Positions 23,492-31,884 of a stretch of 48,254 bases of DNA are shown here, piece after piece. Position numbers and translations under genes: made by a program. The DNA comes from Nitrospira sp. (GTDB taxonomy: Bacteria; Nitrospirota; Nitrospiria; Nitrospirales; Nitrospiraceae). Location of the stretch: NCBI GenBank assembly GCA_018242685.1, contig JAFEBM010000066.1:1-48254 (forward strand), written 5' to 3'. Position 1 is the first letter of the stretch, and every line of letters begins with the position of its first letter. Below the pieces are notes generated by a model that had not been told where the DNA came from, did no database searches, and was given only the letters and a program-made list of their open reading frames with translations.

Positions 23492-24355
23492 TTAGGGGTG
23501 ATGTTGGTCGAGGATGACCAGGACTTTGGCCTGCTTCAGGAGCTTGAAATAGCGCGGTACGCCATGGAGGGTCTGAGCATCCGCATCGCTGATGTACAGA
23601 TCCGCGCCTTCCGCCCTCAACGCCTTAATCGTCAGAGGGGTGTTGGTGACAAGGGGATTTGATTGCGCGCTCGCAAGATCTGGTTCATAGAGGACAATCC
23701 CATGCTTTGATGTGGCTTGTTGATCGACGTAGGCGATGGAATACACTTCCTCGCCTTGCTGATTCAACAATCGGGGAGCCAGAGCCGGATGGGCTCTGAG
23801 CCCCTGAGCATCCACCACAAGCCCTGTGTAAGATTTTGATGGACTTGTGGGTTTCTCTTGATATCGGCTCAGAGGGACAGTTTTGGGATCCACCTTTGGA
23901 ATGATGAGTTTGGAAAACTCTCTGCCGAGCGTCATCTCGACTGTGGTCTCGACCGATCCATCAGGCATTCCCTGTTCTTTGATGAGTCGAGCCCCCTTCA
24001 CAAAACCATCGACGTGCGTCCGCACCTCATCGTTCGTGGTGACATAGTTGCTGACCGTAGTTGTCGAATCGACATGGATACCCTTCACGACTTCCAGGAG
24101 GTTACGCAGCGCGACGCTCCATGCCGCCTTGCGAGTCATTTCCTTGGCCTGCAGAGGGCTTGCGGAATCTCTAGGGGGGATGCCGATTCCATGAGCCGTG
24201 GCGATTCCTGTCGTCCAATCGATCTTGCCGTCCGGTGTCGTCGAGATCACATGCTCTGATTCACTGGCTACGAGGCTCGGTGTTGTCGCTAATAAGAAGA
24301 TAAGCGCATAGAGCATGGGTCGTATCATCATAATTCGTGGACGCATATCTCTCAT
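23492..24355 (-). CDS. Exported LPP20/FlgT-like protein
   Basis: The start at 24,355 is favoured by a GGAGG site five to six bases upstream; an in-frame ATG four codons earlier would overlap that site. The 287-residue product begins MRDMRPRIMMIRPMLYALIFLLATTPSLVASESE, a basic start and hydrophobic signal peptide. The mature N-terminal region (GKIDWTTGIATAHGIGIPPRDSASPLQAKEMTRKAAWSVALRNLLEVVKGIHVDSTTTVSNY) has the WxxGxxxAxG...A...A.RxA...A..NLL pattern of LPP20 and FlgT N-domains. A GLVVDAQGLRAHPALAPRLLNQQGEEVY block (about 179-206) also resembles this class. It is the first gene of an operon with the DUF4384 protein and the kinase. Function is unknown; a periplasmic partner is likely. Confidence 0.72.
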   Translation of the reverse strand: MRDMRPRIMMIRPMLYALIFLLATTPSLVASESEHVISTTPDGKIDWTTGIATAHGIGIPPRDSASPLQAKEMTRKAAWSVALRNLLEVVKGIHVDSTTTVSNYVTTNDEVRTHVDGFVKGARLIKEQGMPDGSVETTVEMTLGREFSKLIIPKVDPKTVPLSRYQEKPTSPSKSYTGLVVDAQGLRAHPALAPRLLNQQGEEVYSIAYVDQQATSKHGIVLYEPDLASAQSNPLVTNTPLTIKALRAEGADLYISDADAQTLHGVPRYFKLLKQAKVLVILDQHHP

Positions 24356-24850
24356 AGACGCCTCCATTAGGATCGCTATCTTTGTTACCGTGTTCGTCCT
24401 GATTGTTGTTCGCGATGCCGATAAACTACCGCCAGAAAGATACGGTTTGGTTGTATCGCGATCATGCGGACCTCTTATTCAGCATTGAGTGTGATCAATG
24501 AGGGGAAGAAGCGTCCTCATTCTACTGTGTTCGGGCAAACACGTCTATTGCGAAGAAGACGCATGGAGGGTCGGTGGATCTGAATGCGGACAGTATCGAT
24601 TGGTACGGCTCTCCGGTATGGCTCGGCCCCCTTGACCTGGTAACTCTCCAAAGCGTAAGCTGCTGGTAACTTTTCATTGCCGCCTCATTCTGGAGGTGGT
24701 GCTCATGGTCCTCCGTGGAGCACAGTTCCAACGGTTCGGACCTGCCGGGTGTACATTCCGCACCAGACGGGCTCTCTTCTCGTGCCATGTCATATTCGTG
24801 GCCAACAATCTCACGAAGGACTCGCGTCGCATGACGCGAGCGGGTGACCT
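24356..24850. other. Intergenic stretch with hairpins
   Basis: This divergent gap between the exported-protein operon (minus strand) and a small membrane protein (plus strand) should hold both promoters, but no strong box was identified by eye. It contains an inverted repeat GTGCTC...GAGCAC near 24,699-24,723 and a perfect hairpin at 24,821-24,840. Short frames on the minus strand look like chance. Confidence 0.4.
24821..24840 (+). promoter_or_regulatory. Perfect hairpin just upstream of a small membrane protein
   Basis: CTCGCGTC and GACGCGAG form an eight-base perfect stem with a GCAT loop. The start codon at 24,851 lies 10 bases downstream, so in RNA the stem would crowd the ribosome-binding region. 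There is no T-run, so it is not a standard terminator. Confidence 0.45.
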
Positions 24851-25030
24851 ATGTCATGGGCATATTGGGGAATCGTCATCGGTCTCGCAGCCTTGGTGAT
24901 GATGCTGATTGTGTGCATACGCATGCTCGCTTCCAATGGCAGCGATGACCAACAGGGATCAAAGCAAGGTGCCGGCGGATCGGATGACATACGTCCAGAA
25001 CCCTCAATCATCACCAAGCGAGCCGCGTGA
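24851..25030 (+). CDS. Small single-helix membrane protein
   Basis: This 59-residue frame reads MSWAYWGIVIGLAALVMMLIVCIRMLASNGSDDQQ and ends with a hydrophilic tail (SIITKRAA). Residues 4-26 form one clear membrane helix, followed by positively charged and then acidic residues. The weak GGTGA motif upstream is close to a perfect hairpin (24,821-24,840) that may modulate initiation. I do not recognise a family. The clean amphipathic layout argues that it is real. It points away from the exported-protein operon and lies 147 bases before the zinc-ribbon gene. Confidence 0.5.
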   Translation: MSWAYWGIVIGLAALVMMLIVCIRMLASNGSDDQQGSKQGAGGSDDIRPEPSIITKRAA

Positions 25031-25177
25031 CGGTGTGGTGTCGACTCAGTCCTTGTGGATACACGCGTGGGGATGAGTTCCTGGTGGGGCTGTGGAATTT
25101 GGAGGATGGGTGTATGCTCGTGATGTGGCCAACCGCTGGATCAGACTAAACCTTAACTAAGAGGGGAGGGAGATATT

Positions 25178-25537
25178 ATGGGGCCGACGAAGGCGATCGT
25201 GAAAGAACAAGCTCTTTACGAAGCGTTACGGGGCAAGCTCATCAAGGATGGCTTCGCGAACCGGCAGGACCTTGAAGCCTACGTGAAGCATCATTACCTC
25301 GTCCTGCCGGTCGTCGATAATCAAGGGCGGCCATGGCTCCTCGATGGAAAGCAGGTCTATTGCCTTCGTGGAACTCAATACGAAACGGTGAATGATGAGA
25401 GGGTCCATCTTGCCCGCTGTCCGGATTGCGGAGGCATGGGGATTCGAGCCGACGAATTCGTCGTCGAATCGGACTGCATCCACTGCACGGCCTGCGGACA
25501 TGAATTCGATGCCAGGCTGGAAATGATGGAGACATAG
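25178..25537 (+). CDS. Small zinc-ribbon protein of unknown function
   Basis: The 119-residue protein has an N-terminal helical part (KEQALYEALRGKLIKDGFANRQDLEAYVKHHYLVLPVVDNQGRPWLLDGKQVYCL) and a C-terminal zinc ribbon with CPDCGG (C81, C84) and CIHCTACGHEFD (C100, C103, C106). A strong AAGAGGGGAGGG site precedes the ATG. The ribbon resembles those of small nucleic-acid-binding or regulatory proteins, but no family is recognised. The convergent GNAT gene ends five bases beyond its stop. Confidence 0.75.
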   Translation: MGPTKAIVKEQALYEALRGKLIKDGFANRQDLEAYVKHHYLVLPVVDNQGRPWLLDGKQVYCLRGTQYETVNDERVHLARCPDCGGMGIRADEFVVESDCIHCTACGHEFDARLEMMET

Positions 25538-25542
25538 CGCGT

Positions 25543-26400
25543 TCAGTACAAGATGGAAGGGAGAAAGGAACCGGCAGGTTTCTGATACAGCCCGAGGCTC
25601 ATGAGCGTCATGGGTTGGACTATTCGTAGACCATGATTCAAGCACCACTGCAACAATTCCATGTTCCTGGTCGGCAGCAAGAATCCTAATCCTGTAAAGA
25701 CCGGCGCAGCGCCGATCAGAGCCTTGAGTTCTTCGTTTGTCCGACCGACTGCATGTCCAAAGAAACCAAGGCCTGTGGCATAGCCGGTGATCCCGCCGCT
25801 ATGCTCAACGACGGTTGCTGTTCCATCGGCAATGGCATGCGCAATCTCACCTCGGCGATCATGGCCATGCACACTGCGGTACAATGCATCGCACACCGCG
25901 AGATCGTCCACAATCGCTTTGCGTACACCATATCCATGCAGCTCTAACTTAAGGGGCGGTCCCTGTAGGATTGACAGAGGCTCTCGGGCCTGGAACCCGA
26001 GTTTGGAATATAGGGAAAGCGAGCGGTTATGGTACGCGGCCTGGACCAGCCGGACCCCCACCTGACGGCGAGCGTTGGCACGGTCCAGCACGGATTCCAT
26101 CAACTTGCGTCCAATACCGGCGTTCTGGACAGTCGCCCCGACGGTGATCGGTCCCACCCCTGCGATGGGATCGCCTTCCCAGAGAAAGTTGCTGCCGACG
26201 ACTTGACCGTCGATCTCAGCGACAACTGAATACACATCGGGACGCATCAATATCTGTGAGAGCAGTCCCACTGCTCTATCGACTGATGGAAAATCGGGTG
26301 TGAAGCCATGCTGCTCGGCAATCGCCTTGAATGCCTCGTAGCCGATTTGTCCGCACGTCTCGGCATCCCGCACCGTACCAGGTCTGAACATCGGCTCCAT
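25543..26400 (-). CDS. GNAT-family N-acetyltransferase (two GNAT-like halves)
   Basis: The 285-residue protein has a GNAT domain in residues 1-140: MFRPGTVRDAETCGQIGYEAF, VVAEIDGQVVGSNFLWEGDPIAGVGPITVGATVQNAGIGRKLMESVLDRAN. The QNAGIGRKLM segment is the acetyl-CoA pyrophosphate loop, and AAYHNRSLSLYSKLGFQARE closes the fold. The second half (VRKAIVDDLAVCDALYRSVHGHDR onward) looks like a degenerate GNAT repeat, without a clear loop. The substrate is unknown. The ATG is preceded by AAAGGG. It stands alone on the minus strand. Confidence 0.85.
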   Translation of the reverse strand: MEPMFRPGTVRDAETCGQIGYEAFKAIAEQHGFTPDFPSVDRAVGLLSQILMRPDVYSVVAEIDGQVVGSNFLWEGDPIAGVGPITVGATVQNAGIGRKLMESVLDRANARRQVGVRLVQAAYHNRSLSLYSKLGFQAREPLSILQGPPLKLELHGYGVRKAIVDDLAVCDALYRSVHGHDRRGEIAHAIADGTATVVEHSGGITGYATGLGFFGHAVGRTNEELKALIGAAPVFTGLGFLLPTRNMELLQWCLNHGLRIVQPMTLMSLGLYQKPAGSFLPSILY

Positions 26401-26555
26401 GGGGTACCCTTTAAGAATGAAGTTACCGTTGCACAGGAAGACGAGTCAATTAGCAGATCACTGCGTACGGGTTCAAGGCCAAGAATAGGGTCTTGTTCTG
26501 CGTGTCGTCACTAGCCTAAGGGTTCTTTCGGCGTTACTCACCGGACGAGAGATTA

Positions 26556-26659
26556 AGCCCTGGTAAACTTTGCATACCTCACACCAAGAAGTTTAACGAA
26601 CGCGCACTCTTGCATCATCAAGTCAGTTTCGGTAAGGTACGTAAAAGTTTACCAGGGCT
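26556..26659. repeat. Large imperfect inverted repeat upstream of the recombinase gene
   Basis: The left arm at 26,556-26,579 (AGCCCTGGTAAACTTTGCAT then ACCT) is matched in inverted orientation at 26,635-26,659 (AGGTACGTAAAAGTTTACCA then GGGCT). The arms are about 24-25 bases with only a few differences, and the centre is about 55 bases. It ends 27 bases before the recombinase start. It could be a recombination site, an operator or the end of a mobile element. Confidence 0.6.
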
Positions 26660-26686
26660 GAGGTCACCTGTGATTATTGAGAGCAA

Positions 26687-27634
26687 GTGGATGGTGCGGC
26701 GATGACGACAGGTTCACCGGCGGCGTTGGGGTATGCCGACGCGGCGGATTGGGTGGCGCCGTTTCTGGAGGAATGCGCACAGACTCTGGCGACCGAGACT
26801 GTGGCGACGTATCGACGCAAGCTCGACCATTTTCTCGCGTGGTGGACGACGACCCAGCCGAACCTTCCGTGGGGTTTCAAGCTAGCCCAGGAGTATGCCC
26901 AGTCCCTGGAGACCACCTTGGGGTCCAGTCGGACGCGCAGCCTGCACCTCTCGGTGTTGCGTCGCTGGGGGCGCTATCTGCGAGAACGTGGCCGTGTGAA
27001 CAGTAGCCCGTGGGATCGGATTGTGGGACCGCGCCTTCCCGTCTGGCTGTCGACGGGATGGCTCCAGCTCCACGAAGTGAAGCGACTGCTGCGTAGTTTT
27101 GACCGCACGCGCCTGAGCCAGCTGCGCGATGCCGTGATTGTGCGCATCATGCTGAAGACCGGGGCGCGAGAAGCCGAACTCGCGCAGGCCAAGATTCAGG
27201 ATCTCCATCACGCCGGTACGGAGGCCTGGTTATTCTTACACAGTAAAGGCAAGCGGAAGGACGAACCGGTCCTCCTCGTAACCAATGTGAAACAAGAGTT
27301 GGAGACCTATCTCCTGCGGCGATTCCCCGATAGGCAGTTTCCACCCGACGCGCCGCTCTTTACCACGGTCTATGATGAGGAAGAGCGACCGATTCCGACG
27401 CGTGAAATGCGGCGACGGATCACGACCGCCCTTCAGCGCGTCGGGGTGCGGCGTCCCGGCATTACCCCGCTCTCGCTGCGATTAACTGCCGGCAAGCAGG
27501 CGCTGGCCAAACAGGCGCCCCTTGCGGCAGTGCAGGAGATGATGCGGCATGAAGACATCAAGACGACAAAGCGTTTAGCCGACCAAGAGCATCGGAAGTC
27601 TACAGCCGCCGAGCGGTTCCTCACCCATTATTAG
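26687..27634 (+). CDS. Tyrosine-recombinase-like protein lacking the catalytic tyrosine
   Basis: The 315-residue protein has a core-binding (SAM-like) N-terminal domain (about 20-110) and a phage-integrase catalytic domain (about 125-310). R161 (KTGAREAEL), a lysine in SKGKRKDEPV (188-190), R265 (SLRLTAG) and H288 (MMRHED) are in family positions. The first histidine of the HxxR box is Leu (L262), and the nucleophilic tyrosine of TTxxY is Leu (TTKRL, L297). The only tyrosine further on is the last residue, Y315, which is displaced by 18 positions. Strand cleavage is therefore doubtful. GTG at 26,687 is used; an ATG five codons later is possible. A large inverted repeat lies just upstream. Confidence 0.8.
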   Translation: MDGAAMTTGSPAALGYADAADWVAPFLEECAQTLATETVATYRRKLDHFLAWWTTTQPNLPWGFKLAQEYAQSLETTLGSSRTRSLHLSVLRRWGRYLRERGRVNSSPWDRIVGPRLPVWLSTGWLQLHEVKRLLRSFDRTRLSQLRDAVIVRIMLKTGAREAELAQAKIQDLHHAGTEAWLFLHSKGKRKDEPVLLVTNVKQELETYLLRRFPDRQFPPDAPLFTTVYDEEERPIPTREMRRRITTALQRVGVRRPGITPLSLRLTAGKQALAKQAPLAAVQEMMRHEDIKTTKRLADQEHRKSTAAERFLTHY

Positions 27635-27906
27635 TCCGGATGTCTCAACACCCCTCGCCCTCATGATCCTGCCAGGTTTGCCGAGCCTCCGATCCTCTCC
27701 ATCAAGAACAACGCGAGCAGGCTTGGCGTATCTTCCTCGCTATTTTTGAAGCTGCGCAAGCCCCTAAGATGGCCTTATCCGGTAGATCCGCTTGGATTAT
27801 GTCGGCATAGCGGTGGAGCTTTGGGATGCACGGGCCTCAGCAATTCCCACGTTGAGACCGCTACCGCAAACTGTGTATGGTACGGGAATTCATGGGAGAT
27901 GCTCTG

Positions 27907-28746
27907 ATGCCACTGACCACATACAATCACGTGTCCGTTCCCTCTTTTATGTACGGTACAGCGTGGAAGAAAGACGCGACAACAAAGCTGGTGCTGCAAG
28001 CGGTCGAGGCGGGGTTTACCGCGATCGATACGGCGAATCAACTGGTCCATTACAATGAAGCGAAGGTGGGGGAGGCGCTCCTGCAATTGGCGAAGCAGGG
28101 CATCACCCGCGATAAGCTGTTTCTTCAAACGAAGTTCACGCCCCTCAACGGTCAAGATCATCGCCTTCCATACGACGCGCGAGCAAGTATCACCACACAG
28201 GTGCAGCAATCTTTCGCCGGTTCTCTCGAACACCTTCATACCGACTATCTCGATTCGTACGTGTTGCATGGGCCCTATTCACGGCGGGGCCTAGGGGCTG
28301 AAGATTGGGAAGTTTGGACCGCGATTGAGTCCCTCTATGATGCCGGCAAGACGAAGATGATCGGCGTCAGCAACGTCACGGCCGATCAACTGACCTTGCT
28401 CTGCATGAAAGCCACGCACAAGCCGATGGTGGTGCAGAACCGCTGCTATGCGGCCTTCGGTTGGGACAAAGAGGTGAGGGAGATTTGCCGGACGCACCAT
28501 ATGATCTATCAAGGGTTTTCCCTCCTGACCGCGAATCGCGACGTATTCATCAATCCCGAGATCCGAGCCATGGCAGCGCGATATGAGGTGACCCTCGCGC
28601 AAGTCATCTTCCAGTTTGCCATGCAAATCGGCATGCTGCCTTTGACCGGCACGACGAATCTTCAGCACATGAAAGAAGACCTGCAATCGGATCGATTGAC
28701 CTTACTCTCGGAGGAGGTTCGTCAGATCGAAACCATCGGCCTCTAG
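27907..28746 (+). CDS. Aldo/keto reductase
   Basis: The product of about 279 residues is a TIM-barrel NADPH-dependent oxidoreductase. Motifs include AVEAGFTAIDTANQLVHYNEAKVGEAL (Asp, and the Tyr in the HYNE variant), LFLQTKFTP (Lys), YLDSYVLHGP (His), GVSN, and MLPLTGTTNLQHMKEDL for NADPH. The order matches the catalytic tetrad. I chose the ATG at 27,907, preceded by GGGAGA at a good distance, over in-frame ATGs at 27,877 and 27,892. The HYNE form of the first motif occurs in a subset of the family. The substrate is unknown, and no operon partner is evident. Confidence 0.88.
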   Translation: MPLTTYNHVSVPSFMYGTAWKKDATTKLVLQAVEAGFTAIDTANQLVHYNEAKVGEALLQLAKQGITRDKLFLQTKFTPLNGQDHRLPYDARASITTQVQQSFAGSLEHLHTDYLDSYVLHGPYSRRGLGAEDWEVWTAIESLYDAGKTKMIGVSNVTADQLTLLCMKATHKPMVVQNRCYAAFGWDKEVREICRTHHMIYQGFSLLTANRDVFINPEIRAMAARYEVTLAQVIFQFAMQIGMLPLTGTTNLQHMKEDLQSDRLTLLSEEVRQIETIGL

Positions 28747-29008
28747 CCCCCATTCGCCCTGCACTATAGATTGAGATAGATCCGACGCCTCGGCATGGAA
28801 TCGGGTCACCCTCGGTTACCGCCAGGTACTCTTACTAGGACTGAAAGAGTCTACGCGGGCGGCATCGATCAGGGCTGAACGCATCTTAATTTTTCCTTGT
28901 TTTTCGCGCATACTTTCAGATCGGTTGAGTTGCTTTCGGTTTGCAGCGGAGCCGACGAGAAGTCACCCGTCGGCCGAAACCGCGCGTAACACTCTCGCAA
29001 AGGCATGC

Positions 29009-31450
29009 ATGACGATGCCGGGACGCTTTCCTGGGCTTCCAACCAATGCGATCGTCCCCCCAGATGTGTTCGATAGGAGTGACAACAGGCGCATCGCCAT
29101 CCACAGTTCGACAGTGATGAGCGGTGTGATCGCCTTCCTCTTCACCGCCGTCTTTTTGTTGGATGTCTTTACGCCGGAGGGACTGCCTGTTTCCGTCCTC
29201 TACATCGTACCCCTGGCGCTGACGTCCTTGTTGCAGCGCCGCGAGGCTCCGTATTGGCTCGCCGGAGCAGCTTCCGCTGCAACAGCGGTTGACTACCTCC
29301 TCGACCCTTCGCTCACCGGCATCCCAAGTTGGCTGCCGATCATTAATCGTACGACCTGCGTGGCTCTGTTGTGGGCCATGGCCGCCATTATTAAACGACA
29401 GCAGGAGATGGCCGACTATCTGATCCATGTGGCAACCCTCGAGGTGGAGAACCGTGCCCATCTCGTGAAGCAGCAGGCCCTCCAGAGACAAGCAGACGAG
29501 ATTCAAGATCTGTACAACCGGGCGCCTTGCGGATACCACTCCTTGGATGCCACGGGCCGGTACGTCGAAGTCAACGATACGGAGCTGCAATGGCTTGGAT
29601 ACCGGCGCAAGGATCTTGTCGAACAACACCGCTTTCAAGATTTTTTAACTCCCTCGAGCACCACCCGGTTCGATGAAGTATTCTCACGCTTCGTGGCTCA
29701 GGGATCCATCCATGACCTGGAGTTGGACCTCGTGCGAAAAGACGGCTCACTCCTGCCCGTCTCGCTGAGCGCGACGGCGATCCGAGATTCGGATGACCGT
29801 TACATCGCCAGCCGATCCACGATCGTCGATGTCACCGAGCGCCGCCGCATGGAGGAGGTATTGCGGCAAGCTCACGACGCGCTGGAGACCCAAGTCCGGG
29901 ATCGAACCGCCGAGCTGGCCATCGCCAACCGTCGATTGGGAGAACAACTCGAAGAAAGCCGGCGGACGGAAGAGGCGCTACGGGCGAGCGAGAGCCGTTT
30001 CCGTCTCACGGCCGATCACGCGCCCGTCTTAATTTGGATCAGCGATAGCACCAAGTCCTGCACCTGGTTCAACAAACCGTGGCTCGAATTCGTCGGCCGG
30101 CGCCTGGAGCAAGAAGTCGGAAACGGATGGATGGACAACGTTCATCCGGAGGACGTGGTTCGATGCGTCGGCATCTACATCGACTCTTTCGATGCCCGAC
30201 GCGAGTTCACGACGGAATACCGGCTCCGGCGGCACGACGGAGCCTGGCGGTGGATCCTCGACCATGGCATCCCCCGCTACGAAGGAGACGGGTCCTTCGC
30301 CGGCTATATCGGTTCCTGCACCGATATTCATGACCGCAAGCGCGCCGAGGAGTTGCAGGGTCGGCTGGCGGCGATTGTGGAGTCGTCGAGCGACGCGATC
30401 GTCAGCGCTTCTCTGGATGGAACGGTCCGCACCTGGAATGAGGGCGCGCAGCGAATGTTCGGTTACGGCGCGGATGAAATAGTCGGCCGATCCATTCGCA
30501 CCATCATTCCCGCCGACCGCCATGCGGAGGAAACGGACCTGCTCGGACGAGTGGCAGGAGGCGAACGTATCGAGGAACATGAAACCATTCGGATCAGGAA
30601 AGACCGCACGGCGCTCGACGTCTCTCTGACCGTTTCTCCGGTCCGCGACTCACAGGGAAGTCTCATCGGCATCGCCAAGATCGTACGCGATATCACCGAG
30701 CGCAAGAAGGCCGAGACCGTCCTCATCAACAAGAATAAGGATCTCGAAACGCTCTTGTACGTGACGTCCCACGACCTGAAGGAACCCCTCAGGGCCATCG
30801 AAAGTTTCTCTCAACTCGTGCTGGAACGCTATGCGGATCGGATCGACGCGAATGGCGGTGATTACCTCCGGCGCGTCGTGCGGGCGACACAGCGGCTGGA
30901 CCGACTCTTAAACGATATTCTGGAGCTCTCGCGGGCCCAACGGATGCTTCCGCCGATGGAAGACGTGGAGTCCGAAATTCTCGTGAAGGAGGCGCTGACC
31001 CGGCTGGATGCCCGCATTCAAGAGACCGGCGCGGCAGTCCAGATTGTGTACCCGCTGCCACGGTTGTGCGTGAATCGAATGTGGGCCACACAAGGCCTGT
31101 ACAATCTGCTTGCGAATGCGATGAAGTTCACTCGTGACGGCCAGGCGCCGGATATTGAGATCACTTCATACGAAGCCCCCGCTTCTACCACTCCCGTGGT
31201 TGGACTCGTCGTGAAGGATCGAGGCCCCGGGGTTCCGGCTCAGCATGCCGAACGGATTTTCATGCTGTTTCAACGGGCGGTGGGACGAAACGTGGAGGGG
31301 ACCGGAGCCGGCCTCACCATTGTACGTCAGGTGGCTGAACGCCACGGCGGTCGAGCATGGGTCCAGCCACGCGCCGGCGGCGGATCGGAGTTCGTGATGA
31401 CCTTCGCATGTCCGACTCACAGTAACAATGGAGGGACATCGGCGACATGA
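29009..31450 (+). CDS. Membrane PAS-domain sensor histidine kinase
   Basis: With the ATG at 29,009 (weak AAAGG site) the protein is 813 residues; the frame is open to a TTG at 28,925. Hydrophobic segments around residues 35-125 suggest about three to four membrane helices. Then come PAS domains at about 165-275 (APCGYHSLDATGRYVEVNDTELQWLGY), 325-445 (ADHAPVLIWISDSTKSCTWFNKPWLEFVG) and 455-575 (IVESSSDAIVSASLDGTVRTWNEGAQRMFGY). A HisKA domain follows with H588 in TSHDLKEPLRAIESFSQL, then a HATPase with NLLANAMKFTRDG, DRGPGVP and GTGAGLTIVRQV. It is a phytochrome-class kinase with unknown ligand. Its stop overlaps the next start (ATGA), coupling it to a lone receiver protein. Confidence 0.9.
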   Translation: MTMPGRFPGLPTNAIVPPDVFDRSDNRRIAIHSSTVMSGVIAFLFTAVFLLDVFTPEGLPVSVLYIVPLALTSLLQRREAPYWLAGAASAATAVDYLLDPSLTGIPSWLPIINRTTCVALLWAMAAIIKRQQEMADYLIHVATLEVENRAHLVKQQALQRQADEIQDLYNRAPCGYHSLDATGRYVEVNDTELQWLGYRRKDLVEQHRFQDFLTPSSTTRFDEVFSRFVAQGSIHDLELDLVRKDGSLLPVSLSATAIRDSDDRYIASRSTIVDVTERRRMEEVLRQAHDALETQVRDRTAELAIANRRLGEQLEESRRTEEALRASESRFRLTADHAPVLIWISDSTKSCTWFNKPWLEFVGRRLEQEVGNGWMDNVHPEDVVRCVGIYIDSFDARREFTTEYRLRRHDGAWRWILDHGIPRYEGDGSFAGYIGSCTDIHDRKRAEELQGRLAAIVESSSDAIVSASLDGTVRTWNEGAQRMFGYGADEIVGRSIRTIIPADRHAEETDLLGRVAGGERIEEHETIRIRKDRTALDVSLTVSPVRDSQGSLIGIAKIVRDITERKKAETVLINKNKDLETLLYVTSHDLKEPLRAIESFSQLVLERYADRIDANGGDYLRRVVRATQRLDRLLNDILELSRAQRMLPPMEDVESEILVKEALTRLDARIQETGAAVQIVYPLPRLCVNRMWATQGLYNLLANAMKFTRDGQAPDIEITSYEAPASTTPVVGLVVKDRGPGVPAQHAERIFMLFQRAVGRNVEGTGAGLTIVRQVAERHGGRAWVQPRAGGGSEFVMTFACPTHSNNGGTSAT

Positions 31451-31881
31451 ATTTAATCGACATTCTCGTGGTGGAGGACAATGACGATGACGTCGTCCTC
31501 ATTCAGGCGGCCTTTTCAGAAGGTAAGGTGGTCAACCGACTCATCTTCGTGCGCGACGGGGAGGAAGCCATGACCTACCTGCGCAAGCAAGGCGCCTATG
31601 TCGCGACTTCCACACCCGGCATCGTATTGTTGGATATCAACATGCCGAAGAAAAACGGTTTTGAAGTGTTGACCGACATCAAGGCGGATCCACGATTACG
31701 TGCCATTCCGGTCGTCATGTTGACCGTCAGCGATCGAGAAGAAGACATCGTCCGATCGTTCGAGCAGGGCGCCTGCTCGTACATTCGCAAACCAGTCAGT
31801 TTAACGCGATTCATCGCCATCGTGAAAGAGTTCGAACTGTATTGGAGTCTCGTCTCAAAAGTCCCCAACCTCAACAGGTGA
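31447..31881 (+). CDS. Single-domain response regulator (Rcp1-like)
   Basis: The 144-residue protein is one receiver domain: acidic pocket VVEDNDDDVVLI, phosphoacceptor Asp in IVLLDINMPKKNGFEVL, conserved Thr/Ser region VVMLTVSDREEDI and Lys in YIRKPVSLTRF. It has no output domain. Proteins of this type act as phosphate shuttles, typically with phytochrome-class kinases such as the one encoded upstream (four-base ATGA overlap). The hybrid kinase gene follows three bases later, so it may carry phosphate between the two kinases. Confidence 0.93.
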   Translation: MNLIDILVVEDNDDDVVLIQAAFSEGKVVNRLIFVRDGEEAMTYLRKQGAYVATSTPGIVLLDINMPKKNGFEVLTDIKADPRLRAIPVVMLTVSDREEDIVRSFEQGACSYIRKPVSLTRFIAIVKEFELYWSLVSKVPNLNR

Positions 31882-31884
31882 TCT

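Noticed and set aside
24522..24788. Minus-strand frame of 88 codons in the gap before the small membrane protein
   Set aside because: No recognisable motif and no good start signal; it probably reflects chance openness.
26687..27634. The recombinase as the integrase of the dnaE-side cassettes
   Set aside because: It is 19 kb away and lacks the catalytic tyrosine, and no IntI-specific insertion motif was recognised.
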